From NCBI GenBank assembly GCA_036374835.1, contig DASUTB010000025.1, positions 1-17,569 of the forward strand: a stretch of 17,569 nucleotides of DNA, in the 5' to 3' direction. Positions 8,727 to 17,180 of this stretch are shown here, one piece after another. Position 1 is the first letter of the stretch, and each line of letters begins with the position of its first letter. Source of the stretch: DASUTB01 sp036374835 (GTDB lineage: Bacteria; Actinomycetota; Actinomycetes; Jiangellales; Jiangellaceae). The position numbers and the translations under genes are program-made. The notes below the pieces were generated by a model. The model ran no database searches, was not told the origin of the DNA, and saw nothing but the letters and a program-made list of their open reading frames with translations.

Positions 8727-9120
8727 AGGGGGTGGTGAGGTCGTCCGGGCCAAAGGGTTGGGGCAGCACGTCGGTCATCGGACGGATGCCCTGCGGGGTG
8801 TCGACCAACAGATCGGTGCCGCCGTGCTCCCAGAGCAACTGACGGCACCGCCCGCACGGCATCAGCCGCTGGCCCGCGCCACCCACGCAGGTGAACGCGA
8901 CGAGCCGTCCCCCACCACCGACGTGCAGCGACGAGACGACGCCGCACTCGGCGCACAACGTCACGCCGTACGCGGCGTTCTCGACATTGCAGCCGACCAC
9001 GACTCGGCCGTCGTCGACCAGCGCCGCCGCCCCGACGGGGAATGACGAGTACGGCGCGTACGCCCGGTCGCGCGCCTCGGCCGCCGCGAAGCGCAGCGCG
9101 TCCCAATCGATCCCGCTCAT
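8719..9120 (-). CDS. cdd: Cytidine deaminase
   Basis: This zinc enzyme converts cytidine and deoxycytidine to uridine and deoxyuridine, feeding deoA. The 133-aa product is the usual length for the homotetrameric class. It shows YAPYSSFPVGAAAL (21-34), CNVENAAYG (44-52), the catalytic CAE (C56, E58) and the second zinc pair PCGRC (C89, C92). The ATG at 9120 overlaps the upstream permease stop as ATGA, a 4-base coupling. The open frame extends upstream, but that part is out-of-frame permease sequence. The last Glu codon and TGA stop lie within the inverted-repeat element, so its extreme C-terminus may have been set by that element. Confidence 0.96.
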   Translation of the reverse strand: MSGIDWDALRFAAAEARDRAYAPYSSFPVGAAALVDDGRVVVGCNVENAAYGVTLCAECGVVSSLHVGGGGRLVAFTCVGGAGQRLMPCGRCRQLLWEHGGTDLLVDTPQGIRPMTDVLPQPFGPDDLTTPSE

Positions 9121-10412
9121 GACTTGATGTACGGTATGCCCTCCGCAGCGGGCGCGCGCACCCGCCCGGCGAAACCGGCCACCGCGATGATCGTGACGAG
9201 GTACGGCGCCATCAGCATCAGCTGGCTCGAGAACGGCGCGGCGCCCGCGAGACCCAGCACACTCTGCAGGTTGAGCACGAAGCCGAACAGCAGTGCCGCG
9301 AACAGCGCGCCGATCGGGTGCCACCGGCCGAGTATCATGACGGCCAATGCGATGAAGCCCTGCCCTGCGGTCATCTCCCGGCCGAACGCACCCGTCGAGC
9401 CGATCGTGTAGAACGCGCCACCGAATCCGGAAAGTGCACCGGCGAGCACGACATTGCGGAACCGGACCGAGTTCACCCGGATGCCCGCAGTGTCCGCGGC
9501 CTGTGGGTGTTCACCCACAGCACGGGTGCGCAAGCCCCATCGGCTGCGGAACAGGGCGATGGTCAGCACGGCGACCGTCGCATACATCACGTACACGATG
9601 ATGTTCTGATTGAACAGCACCGGACCGATGATCGGGATCTTGGACAAGCCCGGGATGGGGATGTCCGAGAACCGGCCGGGCGCGTTCCACTGCTCCCGGT
9701 TGGGGACGAGCACCTGGCTGTACAGGAAGTTCGTCACACCGATGACCAGGACGTTGAGCACCACGCCGACGATGATCTGGTTGACGAAGTATTTGACGGT
9801 GAACACGGCGAGCAGCCAGGCCACGAGCATGCCGGCGATCGGCGCGGCGATCAGCCCGAACCACGGCGACCCGGCCAACGATGCCACGACTCCGGAAAGG
9901 AACGCCCCGGCGAGCAGTTGGCCCTCGATCGCGATGTTGATCACTCCGGAACGCTCGCCGAGCAGTCCACACATCGCCCCGAAGACCAGCGGCACGGCCA
10001 GCGCGATCGCACCCTGCAGCAGATTGGTCAGCGGGATCGAGGTGCCGGCGACCGTCCAGGTCAAGAAGGCGAAAACGAATGCCAACCCGAACGTCAGCGG
10101 CACCCACAGCGGCACCGGCTGCCATGCCCGGATCCGCACGAACGAATATGCGGCGAGGACGAGACACAACACGCCGAGCGCGATACCCGCCACCTGAGAA
10201 GACACGGAGATCGGTTCGATCTGGACGAAGTCCGTCGCGCGGGTGATCCGGAAGGTGCTCTCCTCCCCGGGGGGAGCCAGGAAACCGAAGACGATCAACG
10301 CGAACAGCCCGAGCACTCCCAGGGTGATCGGCGTCTTCCAGTTGCGCTTGCCGACGCGGGTAACCGCCTCATCCGGCGGCGCGGACGGTGCGGATGCGGT
10401 GTCTACACTCAT
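9117..10412 (-). CDS. Nucleoside ABC transporter permease (NupQ-like)
   Basis: This 431-aa membrane permease belongs to the branched-chain amino acid/ribose-type family linked to BMP binding proteins. The segment GERSGVINIAIEGQLLAGAF and the later RAVGEHPQAADTAGI region are conserved in this group (compare B. subtilis NupQ). The N-terminal 30 residues are polar; a first helix lies at about 31-47 and many helices follow. The start is ambiguous: ATG at 10412 overlaps the upstream stop by one base (TGATG), while GTG at 10415 gives a 4-base GTGA overlap and one extra residue. Either way translation is coupled to the upstream permease. The stop overlaps the cdd start. Import of nucleosides is inferred from the linked cdd and deoA. 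Confidence 0.92.
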   Translation of the reverse strand: MSVDTASAPSAPPDEAVTRVGKRNWKTPITLGVLGLFALIVFGFLAPPGEESTFRITRATDFVQIEPISVSSQVAGIALGVLCLVLAAYSFVRIRAWQPVPLWVPLTFGLAFVFAFLTWTVAGTSIPLTNLLQGAIALAVPLVFGAMCGLLGERSGVINIAIEGQLLAGAFLSGVVASLAGSPWFGLIAAPIAGMLVAWLLAVFTVKYFVNQIIVGVVLNVLVIGVTNFLYSQVLVPNREQWNAPGRFSDIPIPGLSKIPIIGPVLFNQNIIVYVMYATVAVLTIALFRSRWGLRTRAVGEHPQAADTAGIRVNSVRFRNVVLAGALSGFGGAFYTIGSTGAFGREMTAGQGFIALAVMILGRWHPIGALFAALLFGFVLNLQSVLGLAGAAPFSSQLMLMAPYLVTIIAVAGFAGRVRAPAAEGIPYIKS

Positions 10413-11662
10413 CACGCCTCACTTCCCGCGGTCGCGACGGCCACCGGGCCGGTCTTGGGCTCCTTGAGCCGGAAGATCGCCCGGACGAGTGCCGGCGCCA
10501 CGATGAACAGCACGATCAGTGCCTGGACGACGAGCACGATGTCGACCGGCGTACCGGTCGCCGCCTGCATCCGGCCGCCGCCTGCCCGCAGCGCGCCGAA
10601 CAGAACAGCCGCGGCGACAACGCCCCAGGGCTGGGAACGGCCGAGCAGCGCAACGGTGATCGCGTCGAAGCCCAGGCCACCGGAGATGCCCGGCTCCAGG
10701 AAGTGGAACGTACCGAGTGCCTCGGACGCGCCCGCGAGCCCGGCGAGCGCACCGGCGAGCAGAAACGCGAAGACGTACGTCCGACCCACCGACATGCCGG
10801 CCGTGGTCGCCGCGCTCGGGTTGAGGCCGACGGCACGAATCTGGAATCCGAAGGTGCTGCGATTCAGCAACCAGGCCACGACGAACGTTGCGACCAGCGC
10901 CACCAGCAAGCCGACGTGCAACCGCGACCCGGAGAACAACTGCCCGAGTGTCGCGTTCTCGCCGACGAACGGGCTGATCGGATCTTGACGCCCTGCCCGC
11001 TGGAACGCCTCCTTGGTGAGCAGATAGAGGAGAAGCAGCCGCGCCACGTTATTGAGCATGATCGTGACGATCACCTCGTGCGCACCGGTCGTCGCCTTGA
11101 GCACACCGGGGATGCCGGCCCACAGCGCGCCGCCGATCAACCCGGCGATGACCGCGACCGTCACGTGCAACACGACCGGAAGGTCGAAGGTGAAGCCGAC
11201 GAACGCCGCGAACGTGGCACCGAGCATGATCTGGCCCTCGACGCCGATGTTGAACAGCCCGGCGCGGAACGCGACCGCGAACGCCAACCCGGCGGCGATC
11301 AGCGGAGTGGCACGCTCGAGTGTGTTCGCGAACGGACGCAACGCGCGGCCGACCGAATATTCGGAGAAGTCGATGATCGAACCGGAGAACAACGCGGCGT
11401 ACGCATCCGACACCGAGTTCCACGCCGCGCTCAGAGTGTCCCCGGGACGGGAGAAGAAGTAGCCGGCCGGTTCCTGGACGCGCGGGTCCGACACGATGAT
11501 CAGCACGCCGGCGATGGCGAGCGCAAGCACGACGGCCAGCACCGTCACCAGCCAATCGCCGCCCTGGAGCTCACGAATGAAGCGCCGGCCGATGCCCTCC
11601 CGCCCCAGCTGATCAGTGGCGGGCTCCGGCGTCGTGCCGGTGCCGGAACGCTCGTCACTCAT
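10412..11662 (-). CDS. Nucleoside ABC transporter permease (NupP-like)
   Basis: This is the partner permease, 416 aa. It has a cytoplasmic N-terminus, a first helix near 37-56, and a longer extracytoplasmic stretch (DPRVQEPAGYFFSRPGDTLS) before the core. The core carries the family motif FRAGLFNIGVEGQIMLGATF and later IRAVGLNPSAATTAGMSVGR. The ATG at 11662 has an imperfect AGAAGG site upstream and lies 80 bases after the ATPase stop; that gap shows no convincing structure. Order and pairing (binding protein, ATPase, permease, permease) match B. subtilis NupNOPQ-type systems. Which nucleosides are carried cannot be told from sequence. Confidence 0.92.
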   Translation of the reverse strand: MSDERSGTGTTPEPATDQLGREGIGRRFIRELQGGDWLVTVLAVVLALAIAGVLIIVSDPRVQEPAGYFFSRPGDTLSAAWNSVSDAYAALFSGSIIDFSEYSVGRALRPFANTLERATPLIAAGLAFAVAFRAGLFNIGVEGQIMLGATFAAFVGFTFDLPVVLHVTVAVIAGLIGGALWAGIPGVLKATTGAHEVIVTIMLNNVARLLLLYLLTKEAFQRAGRQDPISPFVGENATLGQLFSGSRLHVGLLVALVATFVVAWLLNRSTFGFQIRAVGLNPSAATTAGMSVGRTYVFAFLLAGALAGLAGASEALGTFHFLEPGISGGLGFDAITVALLGRSQPWGVVAAAVLFGALRAGGGRMQAATGTPVDIVLVVQALIVLFIVAPALVRAIFRLKEPKTGPVAVATAGSEA

Positions 11663-11742
11663 GTCACGCTCGCCTTCTCAGTCGCTCCGCGGGCGAGATC
11701 GCATGCTCACCCGGCCGATCCACTCGCTCGGCGGCTCGCCGT

Positions 11743-13350
11743 TCAAGACTCATCCGATCCTCCAGCCTCGCGCCGGCCGAGCAGCTCGTCCGAACGAGCT
11801 TCCGGATGCTCGGCGAGCGTGGGACGGACGGCCGCCTGTTCGGCCGCGTCCTCAGGGGGAACGCCGGCCATCATCAGGCCCAGCACGTCACGGTCGGTGT
11901 CGCCGGCCACGATGCCCACGGTCCTGCCGCGATACATCACGAGGATCCGGTCGGCCAGCCCGCTGACCTCGTCCAGCTCGGTGGAGACCATCAGCACCGC
12001 CGTCCCCTTGTCGCGCTCCTCGATGATGCGCTTGTGGACGAACTCGATCGACCCGACGTCCAGCCCGCGGGTCGGCTGCGCGGCGATCAGCAACCGTAGC
12101 GGCCGGGACAGCTCCCGAGCGACGACGAGCTTTTGCTGGTTACCACCGGACAGCGTTCCGGCGAGCGTATCGATACTCTCGGCGCGGATGTCGAACTCAT
12201 CCTTGCGTTGGTGTGCGTTCTCGCGGATCACGCCGCGCCGCATCCCGAGTCCGCTTGCGAACGGCTCCTGGTCGTAGAGGTCGAGGACCAGATTCTCGGC
12301 CAAGGTGAAATCACCGACGAGCCCGTCGGTCTTGCGGTCCTCCGGGATGAATCCGGTACCGGCCTGCAATGTGTCGTGCACCGAGAGGTTCGCCAGCTCC
12401 CGCCCGTCCAGCAACATCGAACCGCTGACGTTGTGCTGCAGCCCCATGATCGCCTCGACCAGCTCAGTTTGGCCGTTGCCCTGGACGCCGGCGACGGCCA
12501 GGATCTCGCCGGCGGCCACCTCGAACGACACGTCGTCGACGACTGTTTGATCCCGGTCGTCGACGACGCTCACACCCGCGACGCGCAACACCACGTCGCC
12601 GGGCTGGGCCGGTTCCTTCTCGACGGTCAGGCTGACCGCTCGTCCGACCATCATCGAGGCAAGCTCGTTCTCCGACGCCGTCGGAGGCGCCTCCCCGACC
12701 ACCTTGCCGAGCCGGATCACCGTGATGCGGTCCGCGATCGCCCGGACCTCGCGCAGCTTGTGTGTGATGAACACGATGGACGTGCCCGCCTCGCGCAGCT
12801 GACGCATGATCTCGATCAGCTCGTCGGTCTCCTGCGGCGTCAGCACCGCGGTGGGCTCGTCGAGGATCAGGACCTTGGCCTCCCGCACGAGCGCTTTGAT
12901 GATCTCGACCCGCTGCTGCACGCCGACGGGCAGTTGCTCGATGATCGCATCCGGGTCGACGTTGAAGTTGTACTTCTCGGAGACCTCGCGGACCCTCGCC
13001 CGCGTCGCCTCCATGTCGAGCATGCCGTAGCCGGACGTGGTCTCGTCGCCGAGCATCACGTTCTCGGCGACGGTGAACGTGGGGACGAGCATGAAGTGCT
13101 GGTGCACCATGCCGATGCCCTTGGCCATCGCGTCGTTCGGCGAGCTGAACGTAACCTTCTCGCCGTCGACGAAGATCTCGCCCTCGTCCGGGTCGAGCAG
13201 GCCGTACAGAACGTTCATCAGCGTGCTCTTGCCCGCGCCGTTCTCGCCGAGCAGGCCGTGCACCTCTCCGGGCCGGACCGTCAGGCTGATGCGGTCGTTG
13301 GCCACGACCGGGCCGAAGCGCTTGGTGATGCCGCGCAGCTCGAGCTCCAC
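11743..13350 (-). CDS. Nucleoside ABC transporter ATP-binding protein, two NBDs (NupO-like)
   Basis: This 535-aa double ATPase energises the nucleoside importer. NBD1 has Walker A GENGAGKST (35-43), a divergent signature LPVGVQQR (140-147) and Walker B VLILDEPT (160-167). NBD2 has a degenerate Walker A GVQGNGQTE (288-296, no lysine), an intact signature LSGGNQQK (400-407) and LLIAAQPT (420-427), where the Walker B acidic residues are replaced. This asymmetry is normal for the BMP-linked subfamily, so one composite ATP site is expected to be active. The start is GTG at 13350, with GGAGG 10 bases upstream. The C-terminal tail (about 500-535) is acidic and low in structure. A strong hairpin lies between this gene and the binding-protein gene. 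Confidence 0.94.
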   Translation of the reverse strand: MELELRGITKRFGPVVANDRISLTVRPGEVHGLLGENGAGKSTLMNVLYGLLDPDEGEIFVDGEKVTFSSPNDAMAKGIGMVHQHFMLVPTFTVAENVMLGDETTSGYGMLDMEATRARVREVSEKYNFNVDPDAIIEQLPVGVQQRVEIIKALVREAKVLILDEPTAVLTPQETDELIEIMRQLREAGTSIVFITHKLREVRAIADRITVIRLGKVVGEAPPTASENELASMMVGRAVSLTVEKEPAQPGDVVLRVAGVSVVDDRDQTVVDDVSFEVAAGEILAVAGVQGNGQTELVEAIMGLQHNVSGSMLLDGRELANLSVHDTLQAGTGFIPEDRKTDGLVGDFTLAENLVLDLYDQEPFASGLGMRRGVIRENAHQRKDEFDIRAESIDTLAGTLSGGNQQKLVVARELSRPLRLLIAAQPTRGLDVGSIEFVHKRIIEERDKGTAVLMVSTELDEVSGLADRILVMYRGRTVGIVAGDTDRDVLGLMMAGVPPEDAAEQAAVRPTLAEHPEARSDELLGRREAGGSDES

Positions 13351-13421
13351 CTACACACCGCCTCCCTCGACACCGAATGCCGGGCTAGCCCGTGCACGGG
13401 TCTTCACACCGTAGCGTTTGT

Positions 13422-13474
13422 GGAACGTTGATCACGGGTGGAGGTCGGGCGACCTCACCCGTGATCAACGTTCC
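13422..13474 (-). terminator. Strong intercistronic hairpin after the BMP lipoprotein gene
   Basis: Arm 13422-13446 pairs with 13451-13474 across a GGGC loop: 24 base pairs with a single one-base bulge. It begins six bases after the lipoprotein stop. There is no U-tract, as is common for actinobacterial terminators. In this position it would most likely cause partial termination or protect the upstream mRNA, giving more binding protein than transporter. It contains TGATCACG, which is also the core of the dispersed motif. Confidence 0.75.
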
Positions 13475-13480
13475 TGCCGA

Positions 13481-14569
13481 CTAGAAGGCGGCCGGGGACT
13501 CGACCTCGATCTCCCCGTCGATGATCTGCTGACGGATTTCGTCGACCTCGGATTTGAGTTCGTCGCTCAGGTCGTCGTCGAACTCGTGGTACGGCGCGAT
13601 GTCGACACCGCCGTTCTCCAGCGTGCCGATGTACGGTTCGGGCGAGAACTCACCGTTGGCCGTGGTGGTGACCGCGTCCTCGACCGCGACCGCGATGCCC
13701 TTCATGACGCTGGTCAAAAGCACGTCGGTGAATTCCGGCGCCGAGACGGTGCCGTCGGTGTCCACCCAGATCACCGCGACGTCGCCGGCGTCCTGCGCCG
13801 CCGTCGCAGCCTGGGCGCCGAGCGGGCCGGCGACCGGCATGATGACGTCGGCGTCCTCCTGGATCATGTTTTCACTGATCTGCAGTGCCGTCGCGGCGTC
13901 GCTGAAGTCGCCGACGAACGAGCCGTCCTGGGCTTCCTTGTCCCAGCCGACGACCTCGACGTCGGTGCCCTTCTGCTCGTTGTAGTACGCGACACCGTCG
14001 GCGAAGCCGTCCATGAAGATGGTCACGGTCGGGATCTGCGCGCCACCCCACGTGCCGACCGTTCCGGTCTCGGTGTAGCCGGCGGCCACGTAGCCCGCGA
14101 GGAACGCCGCCTCGTGCGTGTTGAACACCAACGGCTTGACGTTGTCATTCTCCGGCGCGACGTCGTCGAAGTCGGTGTAGAGGTAGTCGACGATCGCGTA
14201 CCGCTCGTCGGGGTTGTCGTTGGCTGACATGGCGGTGTCGGCGGCCAGCAGGAACCCGACCGTGACGATGATGCCGCAATCCTCCTGCACCAGGTTGTTC
14301 AGGTTCGGAGCGTAGTCCGCCGCAGCGTTCGACTCGACGATGTTGGTGTCACCGATCACGCCGGCTTCCTGGGCGGTCTCCAGCCCGTCCGCGGCGGACT
14401 GGTTGAACGACTGGTCGTCGACACCACCCTCGTCGGTCACCATGCAGCCCAAGAAATCGGCGTCGCCTCCGGTCTCGCCGTCCCCGTTGTCTTCCGGCTC
14501 CTCGCCGCATGCCGCGACCAGAAGCGCTACGCCGCTGATCAATGCGGCAAGCTTCACGTTCCTTCTCAC
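13481..14569 (-). CDS. BMP-family nucleoside-binding lipoprotein
   Basis: This is the extracytoplasmic receptor of the nucleoside importer. The 362-aa precursor begins VRRNVKLAALISGVALLVAAC, a lipoprotein signal with lipobox VAAC and C21 as the lipidated residue, followed by an acidic Glu/Asp/Gly linker. The mature domain has the BMP/PnrA pattern: VTDEGGVDDQSFNQSAADGL near the start, CGIIVTVGFLLAADT, HEAAFLAGYVAAGYTETGTVGTWGG, and VIWVDTDGTVSAPEF. The GTG at 14569 was chosen for the GGGGAGG site five bases upstream and the signal peptide; an upstream in-frame GTG at 14614 adds 15 residues that would spoil the signal. It is the first gene of the salvage operon, with a TATAGT box and a palindrome upstream. 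Confidence 0.94.
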   Translation of the reverse strand: MRRNVKLAALISGVALLVAACGEEPEDNGDGETGGDADFLGCMVTDEGGVDDQSFNQSAADGLETAQEAGVIGDTNIVESNAAADYAPNLNNLVQEDCGIIVTVGFLLAADTAMSANDNPDERYAIVDYLYTDFDDVAPENDNVKPLVFNTHEAAFLAGYVAAGYTETGTVGTWGGAQIPTVTIFMDGFADGVAYYNEQKGTDVEVVGWDKEAQDGSFVGDFSDAATALQISENMIQEDADVIMPVAGPLGAQAATAAQDAGDVAVIWVDTDGTVSAPEFTDVLLTSVMKGIAVAVEDAVTTTANGEFSPEPYIGTLENGGVDIAPYHEFDDDLSDELKSEVDEIRQQIIDGEIEVESPAAF

Positions 14570-14600
14570 GTGGTCCTCCCCAGGCTTTGCAGAATATGCA

Positions 14601-14618
14601 TGTGCCGGGCACACTATA
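14601..14618 (-). promoter_or_regulatory. -10 box and palindromic putative operator of the nucleoside operon
   Basis: TATAGT at 14613-14618 (minus strand) is a good -10 box 44 bases before the lipoprotein start. Directly after it, over the expected transcription start, lies TGTGCCGGGCACA (14601-14613), a perfect palindrome around one central base. A repressor site here would control the operon; the regulator is not encoded nearby. No consensus -35 is visible. The rest of the 202-base gap (to 14771) shows nothing else I can support. Confidence 0.45.
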
Positions 14619-14771
14619 GGACCCTCGCATGAGCTGTATTACTTCAGTACGCCTCGATGCTGACCTGTGACATATTCGGCACCAGAATGGCCCCGTTGAG
14701 CCGGCATTTCCGCCCTGACGCGGTATGGAGGCCCGGTATCGTCGGTAGCGGCCGTGCACCGGCATGTGAGG

Positions 14772-16346
14772 CTAAATCGCCGGCGGCTCGTACACGCCCC
14801 ACACGTCCCGCAGCGCGTCGCACACCTCGCCGACCGTCGCGCGCGCGGCGAGCGCCTCCCGCATCGGGTAGAGGACGTTGTCCGTCCCGGCCGCGGCCTT
14901 TCGCATCGCGTCCAAAGCGCGTGCTACGTTGTCCCGATGGCGCTCGGCGCGTAGACGCTCCAGCCTGCGTGCCTGATCGGCCTCGATCTCCGGATCCACC
15001 TGGAGCGGCTGATACGGCTCGTCCCCATCGTCCCGGAACGCGTTGACCCCGACGACCGTGCGCTCGCCGCTGTCGATCTCCTGGGCCACCGCGTACGCGG
15101 AACGCTCGATCTCCTCTTTCTGCAGACCGCGCTCGATCGCCGCCACCGCTCCCCCGGCGTCCTCAACCCGTCCCATCAACTCGTGCACCTCGGCCTCGAG
15201 GTCGTCGGTGAGCGATTCGACGACGTACGACCCGGCGAAGGGGTCGACGGTCTTGGTGACGTCCGTCTCGTACGCCAGGACCTGCTGGGTCCGTAGTGCC
15301 AGTCGAGCCGCCCTCTCGGTCGGCAGCGCGATCGCCTCGTCGTACGCGTTGGTGTGCAGCGATTGGGTGCCACCGAGCACGGCGCCGAGGGCCTGGGCCG
15401 CCACCCGGATCAGGTTCACCTCTGGCTGCTGCGCGGTCAGCTGGACGCCGGCCGTCTGGGTGTGGAAACGCAGCATCTGCGACTTCGGGTCTTGTGCGCC
15501 GAACTCGTCACGCATCATGTGCGCCCAGATCCGCCTGGCGGCACGGAACTTGGCGACCTCCTCGAGCAGTGTCGTGCGTGCGACGAAGAAGAACGACAGC
15601 CGCGGCGCGAACTCGTCGACGCCCAGCCCGGCCGACAGCGCCGCCCGCACGTACTCACGGGCGTTGGCCAGGGTGAACGCCACCTCCTGCGCGGGCGTCG
15701 CACCGGCCTCGGCCATGTGGTACCCGGAGATCGAGATCGTGTTCCACCGCGGCAGCTCCTGCCGGCAATAGGCGAAGATATCGCTGGTCAGCCGTAGCGA
15801 CTGGGCCGGCGGATAGATGTACGTGCCGCGGGCGATGTACTCCTTGAGGACGTCGTTCTGCAGCGTGCCGGTCAACCGCGAGCCGGGTACACCCTGATCG
15901 GCTCCGACCAGCTCGTAGAGCAACAGCAGCAGGGCGGCGGGCGCATTGATCGTCATCGACGTCGACACCTCGCCGAGCGGGATGCCGTCGAACAGCAGCC
16001 GCATGTCGTCGATCGAGTCGATCGCCACACCGACCTTGCCGACTTCGCCGTGCGCCTTCGGCGCGTCCGAGTCGAATCCCATCTGCGTCGGCAGGTCGAA
16101 CGCAACCGACAGCCCGCCCGTTCCGGCCTGGACGAGCTGGTGGTATCGCCGGTTCGACTCACGTGCCGTGCCGAAGCCCGCGTACTGCCGCATCGTCCAC
16201 GGCCGTCCCGTGTACATCGTCGGGTAGACGCCGCGGGTGAAAGGGAACTCGCCGGGGTTGCCGAGCTTGGCGGCCGGGTCCCAACCCTGCTGCCGATCCG
16301 GCCCGTACACCGGCTCGAACGGCAGCCCGGACTCAGTTGTGCTCAT
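14772..16346 (-). CDS. Cobalamin-dependent methylmalonyl-CoA mutase-type large subunit, no B12 domain
   Basis: This is the catalytic TIM-barrel subunit of an adenosylcobalamin acyl-CoA mutase (524 aa). It keeps TMYTGRPWTMRQYAGFGTA (43-61), GLSVAFDLPTQMGFDSD (78-94), NDVLKEYIARGTYIYPP and SISGYHMAEAGAT. Y45 and R185 match the Tyr89/Arg207 pair that fits methylmalonyl-CoA in the Propionibacterium enzyme, and H210 matches His244. Isobutyryl- and 2-hydroxyisobutyryl-CoA mutases differ at these sites, so methylmalonyl-CoA is favoured but unproven. The protein ends after the barrel, so the B12-binding domain must come from another gene, which is not in this window. ATG 16346 is preferred over ATG 16352 because TAACGT lies 7 bases before it, as at mshB, and neither start has a Shine-Dalgarno. 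Confidence 0.9.
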   Translation of the reverse strand: MSTTESGLPFEPVYGPDRQQGWDPAAKLGNPGEFPFTRGVYPTMYTGRPWTMRQYAGFGTARESNRRYHQLVQAGTGGLSVAFDLPTQMGFDSDAPKAHGEVGKVGVAIDSIDDMRLLFDGIPLGEVSTSMTINAPAALLLLLYELVGADQGVPGSRLTGTLQNDVLKEYIARGTYIYPPAQSLRLTSDIFAYCRQELPRWNTISISGYHMAEAGATPAQEVAFTLANAREYVRAALSAGLGVDEFAPRLSFFFVARTTLLEEVAKFRAARRIWAHMMRDEFGAQDPKSQMLRFHTQTAGVQLTAQQPEVNLIRVAAQALGAVLGGTQSLHTNAYDEAIALPTERAARLALRTQQVLAYETDVTKTVDPFAGSYVVESLTDDLEAEVHELMGRVEDAGGAVAAIERGLQKEEIERSAYAVAQEIDSGERTVVGVNAFRDDGDEPYQPLQVDPEIEADQARRLERLRAERHRDNVARALDAMRKAAAGTDNVLYPMREALAARATVGEVCDALRDVWGVYEPPAI

Positions 16347-16353
16347 GCCCATT

Positions 16354-16359
16354 ACGTTA
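16354..16359 (-). promoter_or_regulatory. Putative -10 box (TAACGT) for leaderless mutase mRNA
   Basis: TAACGT is followed by AATGGGC and the ATG at 16346, the same 7-base spacing seen at mshB. No ribosome site precedes either candidate ATG. A -35 is not obvious. Confidence 0.4.
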
Positions 16360-16399
16360 CGGGACCGCGCGTGCGGGTTCGGATCGCCTGGAACGTCCG

Positions 16400-16999
16400 C
16401 TAGCTGGCGGGATGGACCGTCGTCTCACCCTTGGCCCGGACCACCAGAAAACGCTCACCATGAGTGATACGTCCGCCGACCGGTAAGAAGTTCTTGCCCC
16501 GCACGAGCGGCCCGTGGTGAACCTCGATCTCGTGCGCGCGGTAGAACATGTCGAGCCGATGCAGGACGACCTGCGTCTCGCAGGGGCGGCGCAAAGTGAG
16601 TACGACACGGGAGTTGACCGTCTCCAGGGTTGCTTTACCGACAACACTGGCATCCGGACCGGGCGAGGTCAGGGCCTCCTCGACCTGCGCGACCAGCAGC
16701 GGGGTGATCGGGGCCAAACCCTCGACGACTTTGAGCCGCGGATTTACCTTGCGCAATCGGGAGATGAGCTCACTGCGTTTGCTACTCGAGATCGCTCGGC
16801 CGATCGCCAGCACCTCGTAATTCGCACCGTCAAGCGCCGCCGCCTGCGCCACGTCGGTTTCCTCGTGCACGTAAAGTCCGAGCCGCCTCAACCCCGCGGC
16901 CACCTCGTCCAGCACCCGCTGCCGTTTTCCGACGAGCAGGACCCGTCCGCTGAGCGTGGTATCACCATCCACCTGACGTCTCCCTACCGCATGATCCAT
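16400..16999 (-). CDS. Receiver-like protein lacking phosphorylation residues, unknown function
   Basis: This 199-aa soluble protein has an N-terminal half (residues 18-110) that reads like a CheY/receiver fold: GRVLLVGKRQRVLDEVAAGLRRLGL, then YEVLAIGRAI, then LKVVEGLAPITPLLVAQVEEAL. The acidic pair after strand 1 is replaced by Gly-Lys, and no Asp stands at the end of strand 3 (LAIGRAI), so phosphorylation by a kinase is unlikely. The C-terminal half (about 118-199) looks beta-rich, has no motif I recognise, and is not a DNA-binding output domain I can name. ATG 16999 was chosen for GGAG five bases upstream; the frame extends to a GTG at 17050, but that start has no ribosome site. It ends 53 bases before the mutase start and may be a separate unit. 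Function unknown. Confidence 0.75.
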   Translation of the reverse strand: MDHAVGRRQVDGDTTLSGRVLLVGKRQRVLDEVAAGLRRLGLYVHEETDVAQAAALDGANYEVLAIGRAISSSKRSELISRLRKVNPRLKVVEGLAPITPLLVAQVEEALTSPGPDASVVGKATLETVNSRVVLTLRRPCETQVVLHRLDMFYRAHEIEVHHGPLVRGKNFLPVGGRITHGERFLVVRAKGETTVHPAS

Positions 17000-17142
17000 T
17001 TTAGCTCCGGACGCCTGATTAAATAGATCTTGTGCCCCCTTGTCGAGCACGCGGACAACCGTCGCACGGATCGTGATCGAATCGGTGCCTGCGATCGGCC
17101 CGCGTCACTACGAGATGCCCCGCCCCGCCACTGATCCACCCA

Positions 17143-17180
17143 GAATGATCACGTAAAGCTGCTGAATCCCAGCCAAACGT
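17143..17180 (+). repeat. Dispersed 37-bp motif, copy 4 (right-edge intergenic region)
   Basis: GAATGATCACGTAAA, 14 variable bases, then GCCAAACG(T), with the same spacing as the other copies. It shares GAATGATCACGTAAAGCTG with copy 1. It lies 144 bases before the receiver-like gene start and 111 bases after the Lsr2-domain gene stop. The rest of the 291-base gap (17000-17290) shows no supportable gene. Confidence 0.75.

Noticed and set aside
9318..12277. Long plus-strand open frames opposite the nucleoside permeases
   Set aside because: Composition (His, Asp, Arg, Gln rich) is typical of antisense frames; the permeases on the other strand are unmistakable.
11743..13350. Loss-of-function in the ATPase because NBD2 lacks Walker lysine and acidic residues
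   Set aside because: This degeneracy is normal in BMP-linked double ATPases of the NupO type, so it is not evidence of decay.
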